Shown here: piece after piece, positions 8,919 through 17,553 of the stretch
Position numbering within the stretch: the stretch's first letter is position 1
How the letters are laid out: each line of letters begins with the position of its first letter
NCBI RefSeq assembly: GCF_000183725.1
Contig: NC_014762.1
Location: 2,418,001 to 2,482,000, forward strand
Source of the DNA: Sulfuricurvum kujiense DSM 16994
Lineage (GTDB): Bacteria > Campylobacterota > Campylobacteria > Campylobacterales > Sulfurimonadaceae
Length of the DNA stretch: 64,000 bases
Direction of reading: 5' to 3'
The notes under the pieces: generated by a model
Told to the model about the DNA's origin: nothing
The model's database searches: none
Seen by the model: the letters and a program-made list of their open reading frames with translations, nothing else
Translations under genes and position numbers: made by a program

Positions 8919-10724
8919 ATGCAGTCGGCTCAAAAAAAAGTTCAATCAGGCCTGCTCACTCCGAGTTTTGCCAAAAGATTCATCTTTTTTTTAAGTGCCG
9001 ATTTTATTCTGTTTTTTGTATCGCTCCATTTTGCCTATTCGCTTCGATTTGATTTTGCTATCCCCCCTGAACATATGTCAAAGTTCTACATTGTCTTTTT
9101 TACCCTTGTTTTATTGAAATGGGGGAGTTTCTATATCTTTGGTATCTATCGTATGACATGGCGTTTTTTCGGCCTGCACGACGCCAAACAGCTTGTGTAT
9201 GCCCATATTCTTGCGTTTATTGCCTTTTTTGTCCTGTATATGCTTAATACGGCACTGTTTTTACCGATGCCGCGCAGCGTTATCGGAATAGATATGATTT
9301 TATCCTTTCTTTTGATAGGGGCCTTACGCTTATCCAAACGCCTTTCAATAGAGTCGGCAAAAGGAGACGCCCATAAACCTGCATTAATCATCGGGATATC
9401 TCCTAATACCGCCAACCTCATTAAAAGCATGATGGAAAGTTCCAATGAATATTATCCGGTGGGGATCATAACCGTACAAGAGAAAAATCATAATATGATC
9501 GGCTCAACGATTCAACATCTTAAAATCTCAGGTTCTGATGAGATCGTCTCTTTGGTCGAGTCGAAACAAATAGAAGCAGCCGTTATTGACGGCTCATTGC
9601 CGAGCGAAATTTTACGTCATTCCTATCAACTTCTAACCGATGCCGGAGTACAGGATATCAAACGCTCGGCGCTCCTATCCGATGGAAAAGAGGCAATCAC
9701 CTCACTATCGGTTGAAGAACTCCTTGCCCGACATCCTAAAGATCTCGATACCCAAACCATTGAAACGTTTATTCAAAACAAATGTGTCCTTATCACCGGT
9801 GCCGGAGGGAGTATCGGAAGTGAAATAGCACTGCAATGCCACCGTTTCGGTGCAAAAAATCTTATCCTGATCGATCACAGCGAATACAACCTTTATCAAA
9901 TCGGCGAAAAGCTCTCCTCTGCCAAACTGCATTTATGCAATATCATCGATCATGAAACATTGGACAAAATCATCGATAATACCCGTCCCGACATCGTAAT
10001 CCATGCGGCTGCCTACAAACACGTCCCCTTATGCGAAGCAAATATCCAAACGGCTATTATGAACAACGTCATCGGAAGCCGAAATGTCATTGACAGTGCC
10101 ATCAAGCATGAAGTTCCGAAAATCGTCATTATCTCAACCGATAAGGCCGTCCGACCGACCAACGTTATGGGAACGACCAAGCGGATAGTGGAACTCTATG
10201 CCCAAAATGTCGATCCGAAAAATAGTGAAATCGTAGCCGTCCGTTTCGGAAACGTTCTCGGTTCCAGCGGCAGCGTTATCCCGAAATTTAAATCCCAGAT
10301 CGAAGCGGGAGGACCTCTCACCCTCACCCATCCCGATATTACCCGCTATTTTATGCTGATCTCGGAAGCATGCCAGCTCGTTTTGCAGGCCGCCGCAATC
10401 GCACGCGGTGGGGAACTTTTTATCCTCGATATGGGAGAGAGTGTCAAAATCGCCGATCTTGCTCAAACGATGATTCGGCTTTACGCTTCGATGCCTATTG
10501 AGATCGTCTATACCGGTTTGCGCCCCGGCGAAAAACTGTATGAAGAGCTATTGATCGACGAGAGCGAACAGAAAACAGCCTTTGAATCGATTATGATCGC
10601 CCGTTCGACCTTCTACGATATCAATCGTTTGAATGATGATATTGAAATGTTAACCACTTCATCCGATCCGCGCTCTGCCCTGCAGCGAATCGTCCCGGAA
10701 TATAAAGATCCGGCTCCTCTTTAA
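8919..10724 (+). CDS. pglF: UDP-GlcNAc 4,6-dehydratase, membrane-anchored
   Basis: The protein has 601 residues (590 in C. jejuni). Four N-terminal transmembrane helices (about residues 18-145) are followed by a CoA-binding-like domain and a C-terminal SDR domain starting at GAGGSIGSE. The active-site stretch STDKAVRPTNVMG has Met where most SDRs have Tyr, as known for PglF-type dehydratases that use a Thr/Asp/Lys set. It carries out the first step of bacillosamine synthesis, removing water from UDP-GlcNAc. Its stop overlaps the convergent downstream gene by 4 bp. A WbpM/CapD-like enzyme for another glycan would look similar, but the pgl context favours PglF. Confidence 0.9.
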   Translation: MQSAQKKVQSGLLTPSFAKRFIFFLSADFILFFVSLHFAYSLRFDFAIPPEHMSKFYIVFFTLVLLKWGSFYIFGIYRMTWRFFGLHDAKQLVYAHILAFIAFFVLYMLNTALFLPMPRSVIGIDMILSFLLIGALRLSKRLSIESAKGDAHKPALIIGISPNTANLIKSMMESSNEYYPVGIITVQEKNHNMIGSTIQHLKISGSDEIVSLVESKQIEAAVIDGSLPSEILRHSYQLLTDAGVQDIKRSALLSDGKEAITSLSVEELLARHPKDLDTQTIETFIQNKCVLITGAGGSIGSEIALQCHRFGAKNLILIDHSEYNLYQIGEKLSSAKLHLCNIIDHETLDKIIDNTRPDIVIHAAAYKHVPLCEANIQTAIMNNVIGSRNVIDSAIKHEVPKIVIISTDKAVRPTNVMGTTKRIVELYAQNVDPKNSEIVAVRFGNVLGSSGSVIPKFKSQIEAGGPLTLTHPDITRYFMLISEACQLVLQAAAIARGGELFILDMGESVKIADLAQTMIRLYASMPIEIVYTGLRPGEKLYEELLIDESEQKTAFESIMIARSTFYDINRLNDDIEMLTTSSDPRSALQRIVPEYKDPAPL

Positions 10725-11257
10725 TAACGGCTCATTCTCAGCACTGCCGAATAAAGCTGCTGGGGAGAAAAGTACTGGGGAGAGATTCGACCGAAAATTC
10801 TGAGCTGTTTGATGTAAAACCGGTACCGTCCGTCTTTGCTTCTTAGCATCAAACGGTAGGCATAGGCCAAATCATCCGCATTGCTTTTAGAACAGAACCA
10901 TCTTTTTTTATCATGCAAGCCCAAGCGAAATACCTGCGAAAAAACGATCCCCATCCAGTCATACGATGTACCGTTTTTTCGAAGCTGCCTCCGTTCAACA
11001 CGTTCGACGATCTCGCTGGGCAAAACGATTTCGCACACTTCCCAATCTTCCGGATTGATCTCCATAAACTCGGTTCGGGAAATAAAACGGAACCGGTCAT
11101 TTGAATGATAATATCCGTCGCTTCGACGAAATTCGCTATGGGAAAACGGGCTGTTTGTCCAAAGCCGTATCAGCTTCTCCGCCAATGTCCCGCGTCCTTT
11201 GTAAAAAACGATACTAACGGTTTTTGTGGTGCTCATAGATTTCAAACCGTCCGTCAT
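10721..11257 (-). CDS. permuted papain-like/NlpC-P60-like fold protein
   Basis: A 178-residue protein without signal peptide or clear membrane helix. VSIVFYKGRGTLAEKLI, SPFSHSEF (His40) and WFCSKSNA (Cys122) follow the order His then Cys seen in circularly permuted NlpC/P60 (YiiX/YebB-like) proteins. The usual CSE is CSK here, so activity is uncertain. It overlaps the upstream phosphoesterase by 23-44 bp depending on start (11257 or the ATG at 11236; neither has a good ribosome site), so the two are probably translated together. No substrate can be assigned. Confidence 0.5.
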   Translation of the reverse strand: MTDGLKSMSTTKTVSIVFYKGRGTLAEKLIRLWTNSPFSHSEFRRSDGYYHSNDRFRFISRTEFMEINPEDWEVCEIVLPSEIVERVERRQLRKNGTSYDWMGIVFSQVFRLGLHDKKRWFCSKSNADDLAYAYRLMLRSKDGRYRFYIKQLRIFGRISPQYFSPQQLYSAVLRMSRY

Positions 11258-11969
11258 AGTGTTCTATAATCGCCGTGCAGGATTCAACCCAATCTCCGCA
11301 ATTTAGGTACTCGATATCGTTAATCACTTTTATTTCGGCATGATGGATATGACCGCAAATCACACCGTCATACCCTTTTTCGTCTGCATGTGAGGCGAGG
11401 ACATCTTCATAATCGGTGATAAAACTCACCGCCTGCTTTACACTTTGTTTGACCATTTTGGAAAGCGACCAGTAATGGTATTTTCCGAACCACCGGCGTA
11501 TGGTATTGATCGGACGGTTGAGGCGAAGCAATAGAAGGTAACATCGGTCACCCAGATGGGCAACCCATTTTTTCGTCATCGTAACCGCATCGAACATATC
11601 TCCGTGAACTACGAGGTAGGATCTGCCGTTAAGGGCATGGTGGACTTTTTCATGCGCTATGGTAATATTGTCACCCATCACCATCGGTAAAAAAGGGCGC
11701 AAGAACTCGTCGTGATTACCGATAATGTAATAGACCTTTGTCCCTTTTCTGGCTTTTCGAAGAATTTTTTGAAGCACATCCGATTGTGCCTGACTCCACC
11801 GCCAATTACGGCGAAGTTCCCACCCGTCGATAATATCACCGACAAGATAGAGGCTCTCGCACTCTACGTTTCGGATAAATTCCAATAAATGTTCAGATTG
11901 AGCGTCGCGAGTCCCGAGATGAAGGTCGGATATAAAGACGGTGCGGAAATTAAGTACACTCTCATTCAT
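11214..11969 (-). CDS. metallophosphoesterase, UDP-2,3-diacylglucosamine diphosphatase (LpxH)-like
   Basis: This 251-residue calcineurin-like enzyme shows all metal-binding blocks in order: SDLHLG (D-x-H), GDIIDGW, GNHDEF, HGDMFD and a late GHIHHAEI. The GDIIDGWE and HGDMFD wording is that of LpxH-type hydrolases, which cut UDP-2,3-diacylglucosamine to lipid X in lipid A synthesis at the inner membrane. Other substrates are possible for this subfamily. It is transcribed leftward and overlaps the papain-like gene after it. Confidence 0.7.
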   Translation of the reverse strand: MNESVLNFRTVFISDLHLGTRDAQSEHLLEFIRNVECESLYLVGDIIDGWELRRNWRWSQAQSDVLQKILRKARKGTKVYYIIGNHDEFLRPFLPMVMGDNITIAHEKVHHALNGRSYLVVHGDMFDAVTMTKKWVAHLGDRCYLLLLRLNRPINTIRRWFGKYHYWSLSKMVKQSVKQAVSFITDYEDVLASHADEKGYDGVICGHIHHAEIKVINDIEYLNCGDWVESCTAIIEHYDGRFEIYEHHKNR

Positions 11970-12014
11970 ACCGTCAGTGTAATCTCGAAAGATTACAAAG
12001 CGGTGACAAAAAGA

Positions 12015-13703
12015 TTACAGTTCAGTTTTAAGAGCGGCACCGTTAGAGGCATTGGAGACGAGGAGGCTGTAGCGTTTGAGCCATTTGGACGGAATCTCTT
12101 TTTTGATCGGTTTCCAGTGAAGACGACGCTGTTCTAACACCTCATAGCTCACATTTAGCTGCAACAGATGGGTATCGACATCGAGTTCGATCTCATCACC
12201 GTCTTCGATCAATGCGATCAATCCCCCCTCAGCCGCTTCAGGGCTGACGTGTCCGATAGAGGCTCCGCGTGTCGCACCGCTGAAACGTCCATCAGTGATG
12301 AGGGCAACACTCTCACCCAGCCCCATCCCCATAATGAGGGATGTAGGGGCAAGCATCTCCTGCATACCCGGTCCACCCTTAGGCCCTTCGTAGCGGATAA
12401 CGACGACATCGCCCGCTTTGACCTTATGCCCTACGATTCCAGCGATTGCTTCTTGCTGGCTGTTAAAACAGACGGCGGAACCTTTGAATTTGCGCATATT
12501 CGGGGTGATTCCCGCGGTTTTGACGACGGCCCCCTCTTCGGCGAGGTTTCCGAAAAGGATGGATAACCCGCCGACCGGAGAGTACGCATTTTCATTCGTA
12601 TGGATGATATTCGGATCTTTGATCACCGCATCCTTGATCCGCTCTCCGAGCGTCTCACCCGTCACCGTCATCGCATCGGTATAGAGGATTCCGCCGCGGC
12701 GGCTTACCTCTTTCATAACGGCGTTAACACCGCCGGCGCGGTTGATATCGTCCATGTGTACGGTTGATAGCGACGGTGAAATCTTTGCAATATGGGCGAC
12801 ATTCTCGCTGATTTTGTTGATTTGGGTAATATCGAAATCAACCCCCGCCTCTTTGGCGATACTGAGCATATGCAATACCGTATTCGAAGATCCCCCCATC
12901 GCCATATCGACGACAAACGCATTGTGGATTGCTTTGTCGTTCAGAATATTTTGCATATTCCATTGTTGGGAGTTTTCGTCTTTGACCATCTCGACGATAC
13001 GGCGCGCCGCCGTTTTAACCATCTCGATACGCTCAGGCGTCATCGCAAGAACCGTACCGTTACCCGGCAATGCCACTCCCATCGCTTCACAAAGGGTATT
13101 CATCGAGTTGGCGGTAAACATCCCCGAACAGCTTCCGCCGCTCGGACACGCTTCACACTCGATCTCGTACAGCTCTTCATCGGACATTTTTCCGTCGGCG
13201 TGTTTCCCGACCGCTTCGAATGCCGTCGCCAAATCGATCGGCGTACCGTCTTTTTTGTGACCTGCCTTCATCGGTCCACCGGAAACAAAGATCGTCGGAA
13301 CATTGACACGAAGCGCACCCATTAGCATCCCCGGAACAATCTTGTCACAGTTGGGGATACAGATAAGACCGTCAAGTTTATGCGCATTCATAACCGTCTC
13401 GATCGAATCGGCGATCAACTCACGGCTCGGCAATGAATAAAGCATTCCATCATGCCCCATTGCGATCCCATCGTCTACACCGATCGTATTAAACTCAAAC
13501 GGGACTCCGCCCGCTTCGCGAATCGCTTCTTTGACGATACGGCCGTACTCTTGGAGAAAAAAATGCCCCGGAATAATATCGATGTGGGAGTTTGCCACTC
13601 CGATAAACGGTTTGTTGAAATCTTCGTCTTTTAGACCGGTCGCACGAAGCAAGCTGCGGTGAGGGGTTTTGTCAAATCCTCGTTTAATAGTATCACTACG
13701 CAT
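12015..13703 (-). CDS. ilvD: dihydroxy-acid dehydratase
   Basis: A 562-residue enzyme of the IlvD/Edd family. It turns 2,3-dihydroxy-3-methylbutanoate or -pentanoate into the 2-keto acids for valine, leucine and isoleucine. Fe-S ligand regions [14 protein letters not shown] and [18 protein letters not shown] are intact, and the C-terminal GRFSGATRG substrate-binding block is present. The ATG at 13703 is chosen because AAAGGGA lies just upstream; a TTG five codons earlier (13718) is possible. It stands alone, divergent from the tRNA cluster, with no other ilv genes in view. Confidence 0.95.
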   Translation of the reverse strand: MRSDTIKRGFDKTPHRSLLRATGLKDEDFNKPFIGVANSHIDIIPGHFFLQEYGRIVKEAIREAGGVPFEFNTIGVDDGIAMGHDGMLYSLPSRELIADSIETVMNAHKLDGLICIPNCDKIVPGMLMGALRVNVPTIFVSGGPMKAGHKKDGTPIDLATAFEAVGKHADGKMSDEELYEIECEACPSGGSCSGMFTANSMNTLCEAMGVALPGNGTVLAMTPERIEMVKTAARRIVEMVKDENSQQWNMQNILNDKAIHNAFVVDMAMGGSSNTVLHMLSIAKEAGVDFDITQINKISENVAHIAKISPSLSTVHMDDINRAGGVNAVMKEVSRRGGILYTDAMTVTGETLGERIKDAVIKDPNIIHTNENAYSPVGGLSILFGNLAEEGAVVKTAGITPNMRKFKGSAVCFNSQQEAIAGIVGHKVKAGDVVVIRYEGPKGGPGMQEMLAPTSLIMGMGLGESVALITDGRFSGATRGASIGHVSPEAAEGGLIALIEDGDEIELDVDTHLLQLNVSYEVLEQRRLHWKPIKKEIPSKWLKRYSLLVSNASNGAALKTEL

Positions 13704-13739
13704 AGGATCCCTTTTCAAATTGATTATTTAATTAGTGCG

Positions 13740-13745
13740 ATTATA
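13740..13745 (-). promoter_or_regulatory. -10 element before ilvD
   Basis: A perfect TATAAT on the minus strand lies 37 bp before the ilvD ATG. The region where a -35 would sit is only T-rich, as is common in Campylobacterota promoters. Confidence 0.45.
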
Positions 13746-13807
13746 CCGAAGTGGAACTCTAAAAAAAGTATGTATCCACAAAAACGACAAAAAATTCTCA
13801 AAAACTC

Positions 13808-13836
13808 TTTACACGCAATATTTTTTTTGCTATACT
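13808..13836 (+). promoter_or_regulatory. promoter of the tRNA cluster
   Basis: TTTACA (13808-13813) and TATACT (13831-13836) are 17 bp apart and end 19 bp before tRNA-Gly. The four tRNA genes on the same strand with short gaps are likely one transcript. Confidence 0.7.
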
Positions 13837-13855
13837 TCCAGTCCACAAACACAAT

Positions 13856-13930
13856 GCGGGAATAGCTCAGTGGTAGAGCACAACCTTGCCAAGGTTGGGG
13901 TCGCGAGTTCGAACCTCGTTTCCCGCTCCA
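13856..13930 (+). tRNA. tRNA-Gly(GCC)
   Basis: 75 bases folding as a complete cloverleaf: acceptor GCGGGAA paired with TTCCCGC, anticodon loop TTGCCAA, T arm with GTTCGAA, and encoded CCA at the 3' end. Confidence 0.97.
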
Positions 13931-13992
13931 TAACATCCCAGTTGAAACATTGAGTCTGATGTTTGAGCTGAGATATTTTTTTCTAACGAAAT

Positions 13993-14079
13993 GCCCGGAT
14001 GGCGAAATCGGTAGACGCAAGGGACTTAAAATCCCTCGGTGGCAACACTGTGCCGGTTCAAGTCCGGCTCCGGGCACCA
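13993..14079 (+). tRNA. tRNA-Leu(TAA)
   Basis: 87 bases with a class II long variable arm. Acceptor GCCCGGA pairs with TCCGGGC, the anticodon loop is CTTAAAA (UAA), and CCA is encoded. Confidence 0.97.
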
Positions 14080-14088
14080 TTTAATGGT

Positions 14089-14162
14089 GGCGGCATAGCC
14101 AAGCGGTAAGGCATGAGCCTGCAAAGCTTTGATCCCCGGTTCGAATCCGGGTGCCGCCTCCA
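14089..14162 (+). tRNA. tRNA-Cys(GCA)
   Basis: 74 bases. Acceptor GGCGGCA pairs with TGCCGCC, anticodon loop CTGCAAA gives GCA, the discriminator base is U, and CCA is encoded. Confidence 0.95.
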
Positions 14163-14193
14163 GCATAGAAAAAGATAGCTTCAATTTTACTAC

Positions 14194-14281
14194 GGGTCAC
14201 TGGCAGAGTGGTCGATTGCACCGGTCTTGAAAACCGGCGAGGGTAATACCTCCCAAGGTTCAAATCCTTGGTGGCCCGCCA
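14194..14281 (+). tRNA. tRNA-Ser(TGA), insertion site of the genomic island
   Basis: 88 bases with a class II variable arm. Acceptor GGGTCAC pairs with GTGGCCC (one G-U), anticodon loop CTTGAAA gives UGA, the discriminator is G as expected for Ser, and CCA is encoded. The bases from the anticodon loop to just past CCA are repeated exactly at 25309-25367, so this gene is the target of the island and remained intact after insertion. Confidence 0.96.
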
Positions 14282-14283
14282 TC
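14225..14283 (+). repeat. attL: tRNA-Ser side of the 59-bp direct repeat
   Basis: Identical in all 59 positions to 25309-25367. It begins in the anticodon stem-loop and ends two bases past CCA, so integration kept a functional tRNA gene. Confidence 0.92.
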
Positions 14284-14417
14284 ACAACTTTTAAAATCCT
14301 TCATTATTCCCTTATTTATGATACTTTCAAAGATTCACGAATCAATAAAATTCATACTATTGACCAAATTATTCTCCGGTTACTTTTCTATACCTGTATT
14401 GATATTCTTGAGAAATA

Positions 14418-14433
14418 TGACACAAATTTGTCG
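14418..14433 (+). promoter_or_regulatory. island dyad C, TGACA-N6-TGTCG
   Basis: An imperfect version of the dyads at 14749 and 16598. The 15 bases from 14410 (GAGAAATATGACACA) recur in reverse complement at 16606-16620. Its 14-base core also resembles 16721-16734. It lies between attL and the first island gene, which is transcribed toward it. Confidence 0.35.
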
Positions 14434-14470
14434 TACTTAAAATGAACCACCTAGCTGAAGTTGCTTAACT

Positions 14471-14680
14471 TTATTCCAAATACCTATTTACAGGTGTTTT
14501 ATCTCTCAAGTTCTCTAAGACTTGTTCATTCAAGTCTATATTTAATGTCTTGATTTTATTGATCAATGCATCCAGTTCATCAATGTGGGCATCTTCATCA
14601 CAACTTTCATCCTCAGCATTATAAAATACAACTGCAGTAACAGTTGCACCTATAAGACCTCCTAAAATCCATGGTAACAT
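14471..14680 (-). CDS. small single-pass membrane protein, unknown function
   Basis: 69 residues from the ATG at 14680, chosen because AAAGGAG lies upstream (GGAG six bases before). Residues 2-20 form a glycine-rich membrane helix (LPWILGGLIGATVTAVVF). The rest is an acidic then mixed helical segment rich in Leu, Asp and Lys. I do not recognise a family. A dyad similar to that before the WYL gene overlaps the presumed -35 of its promoter, so it may share control with that operon. It is the outermost island gene on the tRNA side. Confidence 0.5.
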   Translation of the reverse strand: MLPWILGGLIGATVTAVVFYNAEDESCDEDAHIDELDALINKIKTLNIDLNEQVLENLRDKTPVNRYLE

Positions 14681-14748
14681 GTGCACTCCTTTTTTCAATA
14701 TCCTTCATCGATTCTATGAAGGGCTATAAGTAGTTTAACAGGGTCAAC

Positions 14749-14763
14749 TGACAGGGTATGTCA
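14749..14763. promoter_or_regulatory. island dyad A, TGACA-N5-TGTCA
   Basis: A perfect inverted repeat with a 5-bp spacer, followed by TAT on its right side just as at 16598-16612. A possible -10 for the small membrane gene lies at 14724-14729 on the minus strand, which puts this dyad over the -35 position. Confidence 0.45.
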
Positions 14764-14795
14764 TATAAATTATTTAGGGGTGATATCCAAATAAT

Positions 14796-15680
14796 TCATT
14801 TTTTCTTTTTTTTACTTTTTTGCTTATTTGATTGAAAAAATTTGTATATACCATAACCAATAGCTGCAGCTGCAGCTACCGGTGCAGCTACAACTATTGC
14901 TGTGCCAGCTGCCATTCCACCGCCAACAGTGCTACCAATGGCAGCTAAGCCTGAAGTAATGCCTGCACTACTTAATCCAGCTGTGCCAGCTGCGCTTACA
15001 GCTGCAATACCACCAGCTGTACCTGCAGCGGCTCCTGCATATGAAGCTTTTCTACCGGCGTTCCTTGCTTTTCTTTCTTTCTTATCAAGGGATTTATCAT
15101 CAGCCAGGATGGTATTATTAATCAAGGTAGCAGCTGCCAACCCACCACTACCAGCAAGTATTCCTGCACCTGCTACAGCACCACCACCTACCACTCCACC
15201 AACAGAAGCCAATCCACTCATAACACCAGACCCTGATAATCCAACAACAGTACCTGCGGATCCAATTACACTACGAGCTGCTAATCCAGTTGCTGATGCA
15301 CCTATACTACTACTGGTTTTTACTACTGTATCAACCTGATTGCTTTTATGCTCATCATCAATGCACCAATTAACAAAATGCTCACAATTATTTCCGGTTA
15401 AACTATACGCATCCTCTCCTAATCGAGATAATGCTCTTGCTTTAGCTTTTTGACCATTATGCATTGCATGTGGATGTGGTTTTATTTTAAGATCACCATT
15501 ACCCTGGAATTTCTCAATAGATACTTTTTCTATTGGTCCAGTTTGAAGTCCATCAGCTAATCCCGAATAGTGAATAACAGTGTTCTGTCCTACATAAATT
15601 CCATGATGCGTGTAAACCCCTCTACTACTTACCAAATGATCGCCTATTTTTATTCTGATCGTTTTGATTTTTTCACCCAT
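14796..15680 (-). CDS. LRAT-fold (NlpC/P60 superfamily) protein with glycine-zipper C-terminal region
   Basis: 294 residues from the ATG at 15680, which has GGAG seven bases upstream. Residues 10-105 are an LRAT-type thiol hydrolase/acyltransferase domain: His26 in THHGIYVG, His37 in VIHYSG and Cys99 in NNCEHFVNWC form the expected His-His-Cys set. Residues 120-280 are almost all Gly, Ala, Ser and Val, with two similar blocks (GLSGSGVMSGLASVGG and GLSSAGITSGLAAIGS), as expected for glycine-zipper membrane insertion. The end is a lysine-rich tail. The family includes phospholipases/acyltransferases, so a membrane-acting effector is possible; that is inference. Its start lies 1 bp past the stop of the WYL gene. 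Confidence 0.75.
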   Translation of the reverse strand: MGEKIKTIRIKIGDHLVSSRGVYTHHGIYVGQNTVIHYSGLADGLQTGPIEKVSIEKFQGNGDLKIKPHPHAMHNGQKAKARALSRLGEDAYSLTGNNCEHFVNWCIDDEHKSNQVDTVVKTSSSIGASATGLAARSVIGSAGTVVGLSGSGVMSGLASVGGVVGGGAVAGAGILAGSGGLAAATLINNTILADDKSLDKKERKARNAGRKASYAGAAAGTAGGIAAVSAAGTAGLSSAGITSGLAAIGSTVGGGMAAGTAIVVAAPVAAAAAIGYGIYKFFQSNKQKSKKKKK

Positions 15681-15681
15681 G

Positions 15682-16560
15682 TCAGTACTCCTGTTCAATG
15701 TATTTTTTCAATTGCATACGGAAAGTATCATGTAAATCGATTGGAGATAGTATCTTGATATGTGGGAGCCAATATCCTACTATATTAAGTGCTTGTGTTT
15801 CATCTGTAAAACGTCCGGAAACAATAAGTCCACCATCTTCAAGTTCTTTTTCAATTGTTTGATCGGGAATTAGATTGCGTCGACGAAAATAGGGGGAGGC
15901 TTCGCTGTCTATTTGAAATACGGCCTCTTTAGTTTCGATGCCAATCCATTGCGTCTCGCTTTTTTCTATCAATTCGGAGATACTGGCATCAGGGACAAAC
16001 ACTTCTCCTGTAATAAGAGGCTCAAATATTTTTGCAATTGAAAAGCTTTTGAGTTTATCTTCGACAGCTGCGAGATACCAAATACCTTTTTGGTTAATGA
16101 GGCGGTAAGGTTCTACTGTGCGTTGTGTCGATTTGTACCAAAAGGTCAGTTTTTTATGATGTATGATTGCCTCTTCAATCCGTTTGAAGATTTCATCTTT
16201 TCCACTAAGGTTTTCGTAATGATGCCCCTTGACTAGGTAGGCACTTCGAACGGCATCATCAAATATTCGACGTAAAAACGTATTGTCTAAGGTAGGGAAA
16301 AGCGATTTTACCCCAGAAAGTGCAGCGAAGTTTCTGATTTCATCGGTTGATAACTTACCGAGATAGGCAGGGTCAAGAGATATCCTTCCATTATCTTTTT
16401 GAATTGGTAGATAAGATAAACGTTCATTGATGTCACGCTGAATAGTACGTTTGTGAACATTGTACTCCTTCGCTAGCTCATCGATTGACGGATGATCACC
16501 CTCATTGAGTTTTATGAGGATGGATGACAATCGAAATGCTGTTTTATCGTGTTCTTTCAT
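15682..16560 (-). CDS. WYL-domain transcriptional regulator
   Basis: 292 residues. An N-terminal HTH (about 15-60, with DELAKEYNVHKRTIQRDINE) is followed by a WYL domain (about 130-195, KLTFWYKSTQRTVEPYRLI and GIWYLAAVE) and a C-terminal WCX extension. WYL proteins sense ligands, often nucleic-acid related, and commonly control phage-defence genes. AAGGA precedes the ATG. Upstream is a perfect TATAAT (minus strand, 16581-16586) with a TGACA-N5-TGTCA dyad over the -35 position, so autoregulation is likely. The LRAT gene follows after 1 bp, giving a two-gene operon. Confidence 0.88.
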   Translation of the reverse strand: MKEHDKTAFRLSSILIKLNEGDHPSIDELAKEYNVHKRTIQRDINERLSYLPIQKDNGRISLDPAYLGKLSTDEIRNFAALSGVKSLFPTLDNTFLRRIFDDAVRSAYLVKGHHYENLSGKDEIFKRIEEAIIHHKKLTFWYKSTQRTVEPYRLINQKGIWYLAAVEDKLKSFSIAKIFEPLITGEVFVPDASISELIEKSETQWIGIETKEAVFQIDSEASPYFRRRNLIPDQTIEKELEDGGLIVSGRFTDETQALNIVGYWLPHIKILSPIDLHDTFRMQLKKYIEQEY

Positions 16561-16597
16561 GCTTTTCCTTGTTTTCTAACATTATAGCTATTTTTGA

Positions 16598-16612
16598 TGA
16601 CAAGGTGTGTCA
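16598..16612. promoter_or_regulatory. island dyad B, TGACA-N5-TGTCA, at the WYL promoter
   Basis: A perfect inverted repeat starting 12 bp upstream of the minus-strand TATAAT at 16581-16586, hence covering the -35. The sequence right of it (ATTTCTC) also matches, in reverse, the bases before dyad C. It is the best candidate operator of the WYL protein. Confidence 0.5.
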
Positions 16613-16720
16613 TATTTCTCATCTAAACCAGTAGCACAGCAGAAGTTTTTAGTCTAGTGAACTCATTATGAACTAATTGAAAATCTAAGTCTTTTTTTGG
16701 TTAAAATTCATGCGTATAGT

Positions 16721-16734
16721 ACAAATTTGCGTCA
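16721..16734. promoter_or_regulatory. possible operator half before the DUF4116-like gene
   Basis: The reverse complement TGACGCAAATTTGT differs from 14418-14431 (TGACACAAATTTGT) at one position. It lies 63 bp before the start at 16797 in the divergent intergenic region. Confidence 0.3.
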
Positions 16735-16796
16735 TTTAATCTATCAAGATTTTAGAGATTACAGAGAATGGCATTTTGATATCAGGAGAATACAAT

Positions 16797-17513
16797 ATGG
16801 ATCGTGACTCAGTCCTTCTTGCAATACAAAATGGTGATATGGATCTTTATTACCGTCATGAAAAATTTAGAAATGATCGTGAAATTGTTTTAGCTGCCGT
16901 CTCCAAGTATGGAGGGGCACTATTGGGTGCCTCAAATCAACTTCAAAATGACAGAGAAATTGTTTTAGCCGCAGTTGCACGACAGGGAGAAATCCTGTGC
17001 GATATTTCCAATGAGTTCTGTAATGATAGGGAGATTGTGCTCACTGCGCTTGTACAAGATGGAAGTGCATTAAAATGGGCTTCAAGTGAATTACAAAATG
17101 ATAAAGAATTTTTAATGTTAGCTATGGAGCAGAATAAAGATGTCGTTTATCATATACCCGATGAATTAAAATGTGACCCTGAAATTATTCAGTATCAACA
17201 TGAACTTGAAATTTACCCTAGCATATATGAAAGAGAACATGTTTTCGAGGAATTGGAGTTGGAAAAGATAGATGCAACAATAAAAAATGACTTTCTAGTA
17301 AAAGTTTTAGCAGTATTAAAAAATCATCATGATACGTCAATCGGCCGTATCTACATAGATAAGCAAAAAATCATAATTGATACAAATAATACAGCCGAGC
17401 GCCTAATCAATAATTTTAAAGCTTTATACCCTACCTTAGTGACTGATCTTTCTAAACAGTATAACTATTCATTCATAGATATTGAGGAATTGATAGAAAT
17501 CAATACCCTCTGA
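16797..17513 (+). CDS. DUF4116-like repeat protein
   Basis: 238 residues from the ATG at 16797, chosen because AGGAGA lies eight bases upstream. The N-terminal half has tandem repeats of about 24 residues with a core NDREIVLAAV (near 25, 49, 73 and 97), typical of the DUF4116 repeat. The second half is a separate mixed alpha/beta region with no recognised motif. There is no signal peptide or membrane helix. It diverges from the WYL-LRAT operon across 236 bp that hold two candidate operator sites. No molecular role is known for the repeat. Confidence 0.6.
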   Translation: MDRDSVLLAIQNGDMDLYYRHEKFRNDREIVLAAVSKYGGALLGASNQLQNDREIVLAAVARQGEILCDISNEFCNDREIVLTALVQDGSALKWASSELQNDKEFLMLAMEQNKDVVYHIPDELKCDPEIIQYQHELEIYPSIYEREHVFEELELEKIDATIKNDFLVKVLAVLKNHHDTSIGRIYIDKQKIIIDTNNTAERLINNFKALYPTLVTDLSKQYNYSFIDIEELIEINTL

Positions 17514-17553
17514 TAGAGTAGGTGATGATTCAATTATGCTTTATATGCCATTT

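Noticed and set aside
14902-15339. A 145-codon open frame on the plus strand opposite the LRAT protein.
   Set aside because: It is the Pro/Ala-rich antisense image of the Gly/Ala-rich region; it has no ribosome site and the minus-strand protein has clear catalytic motifs.
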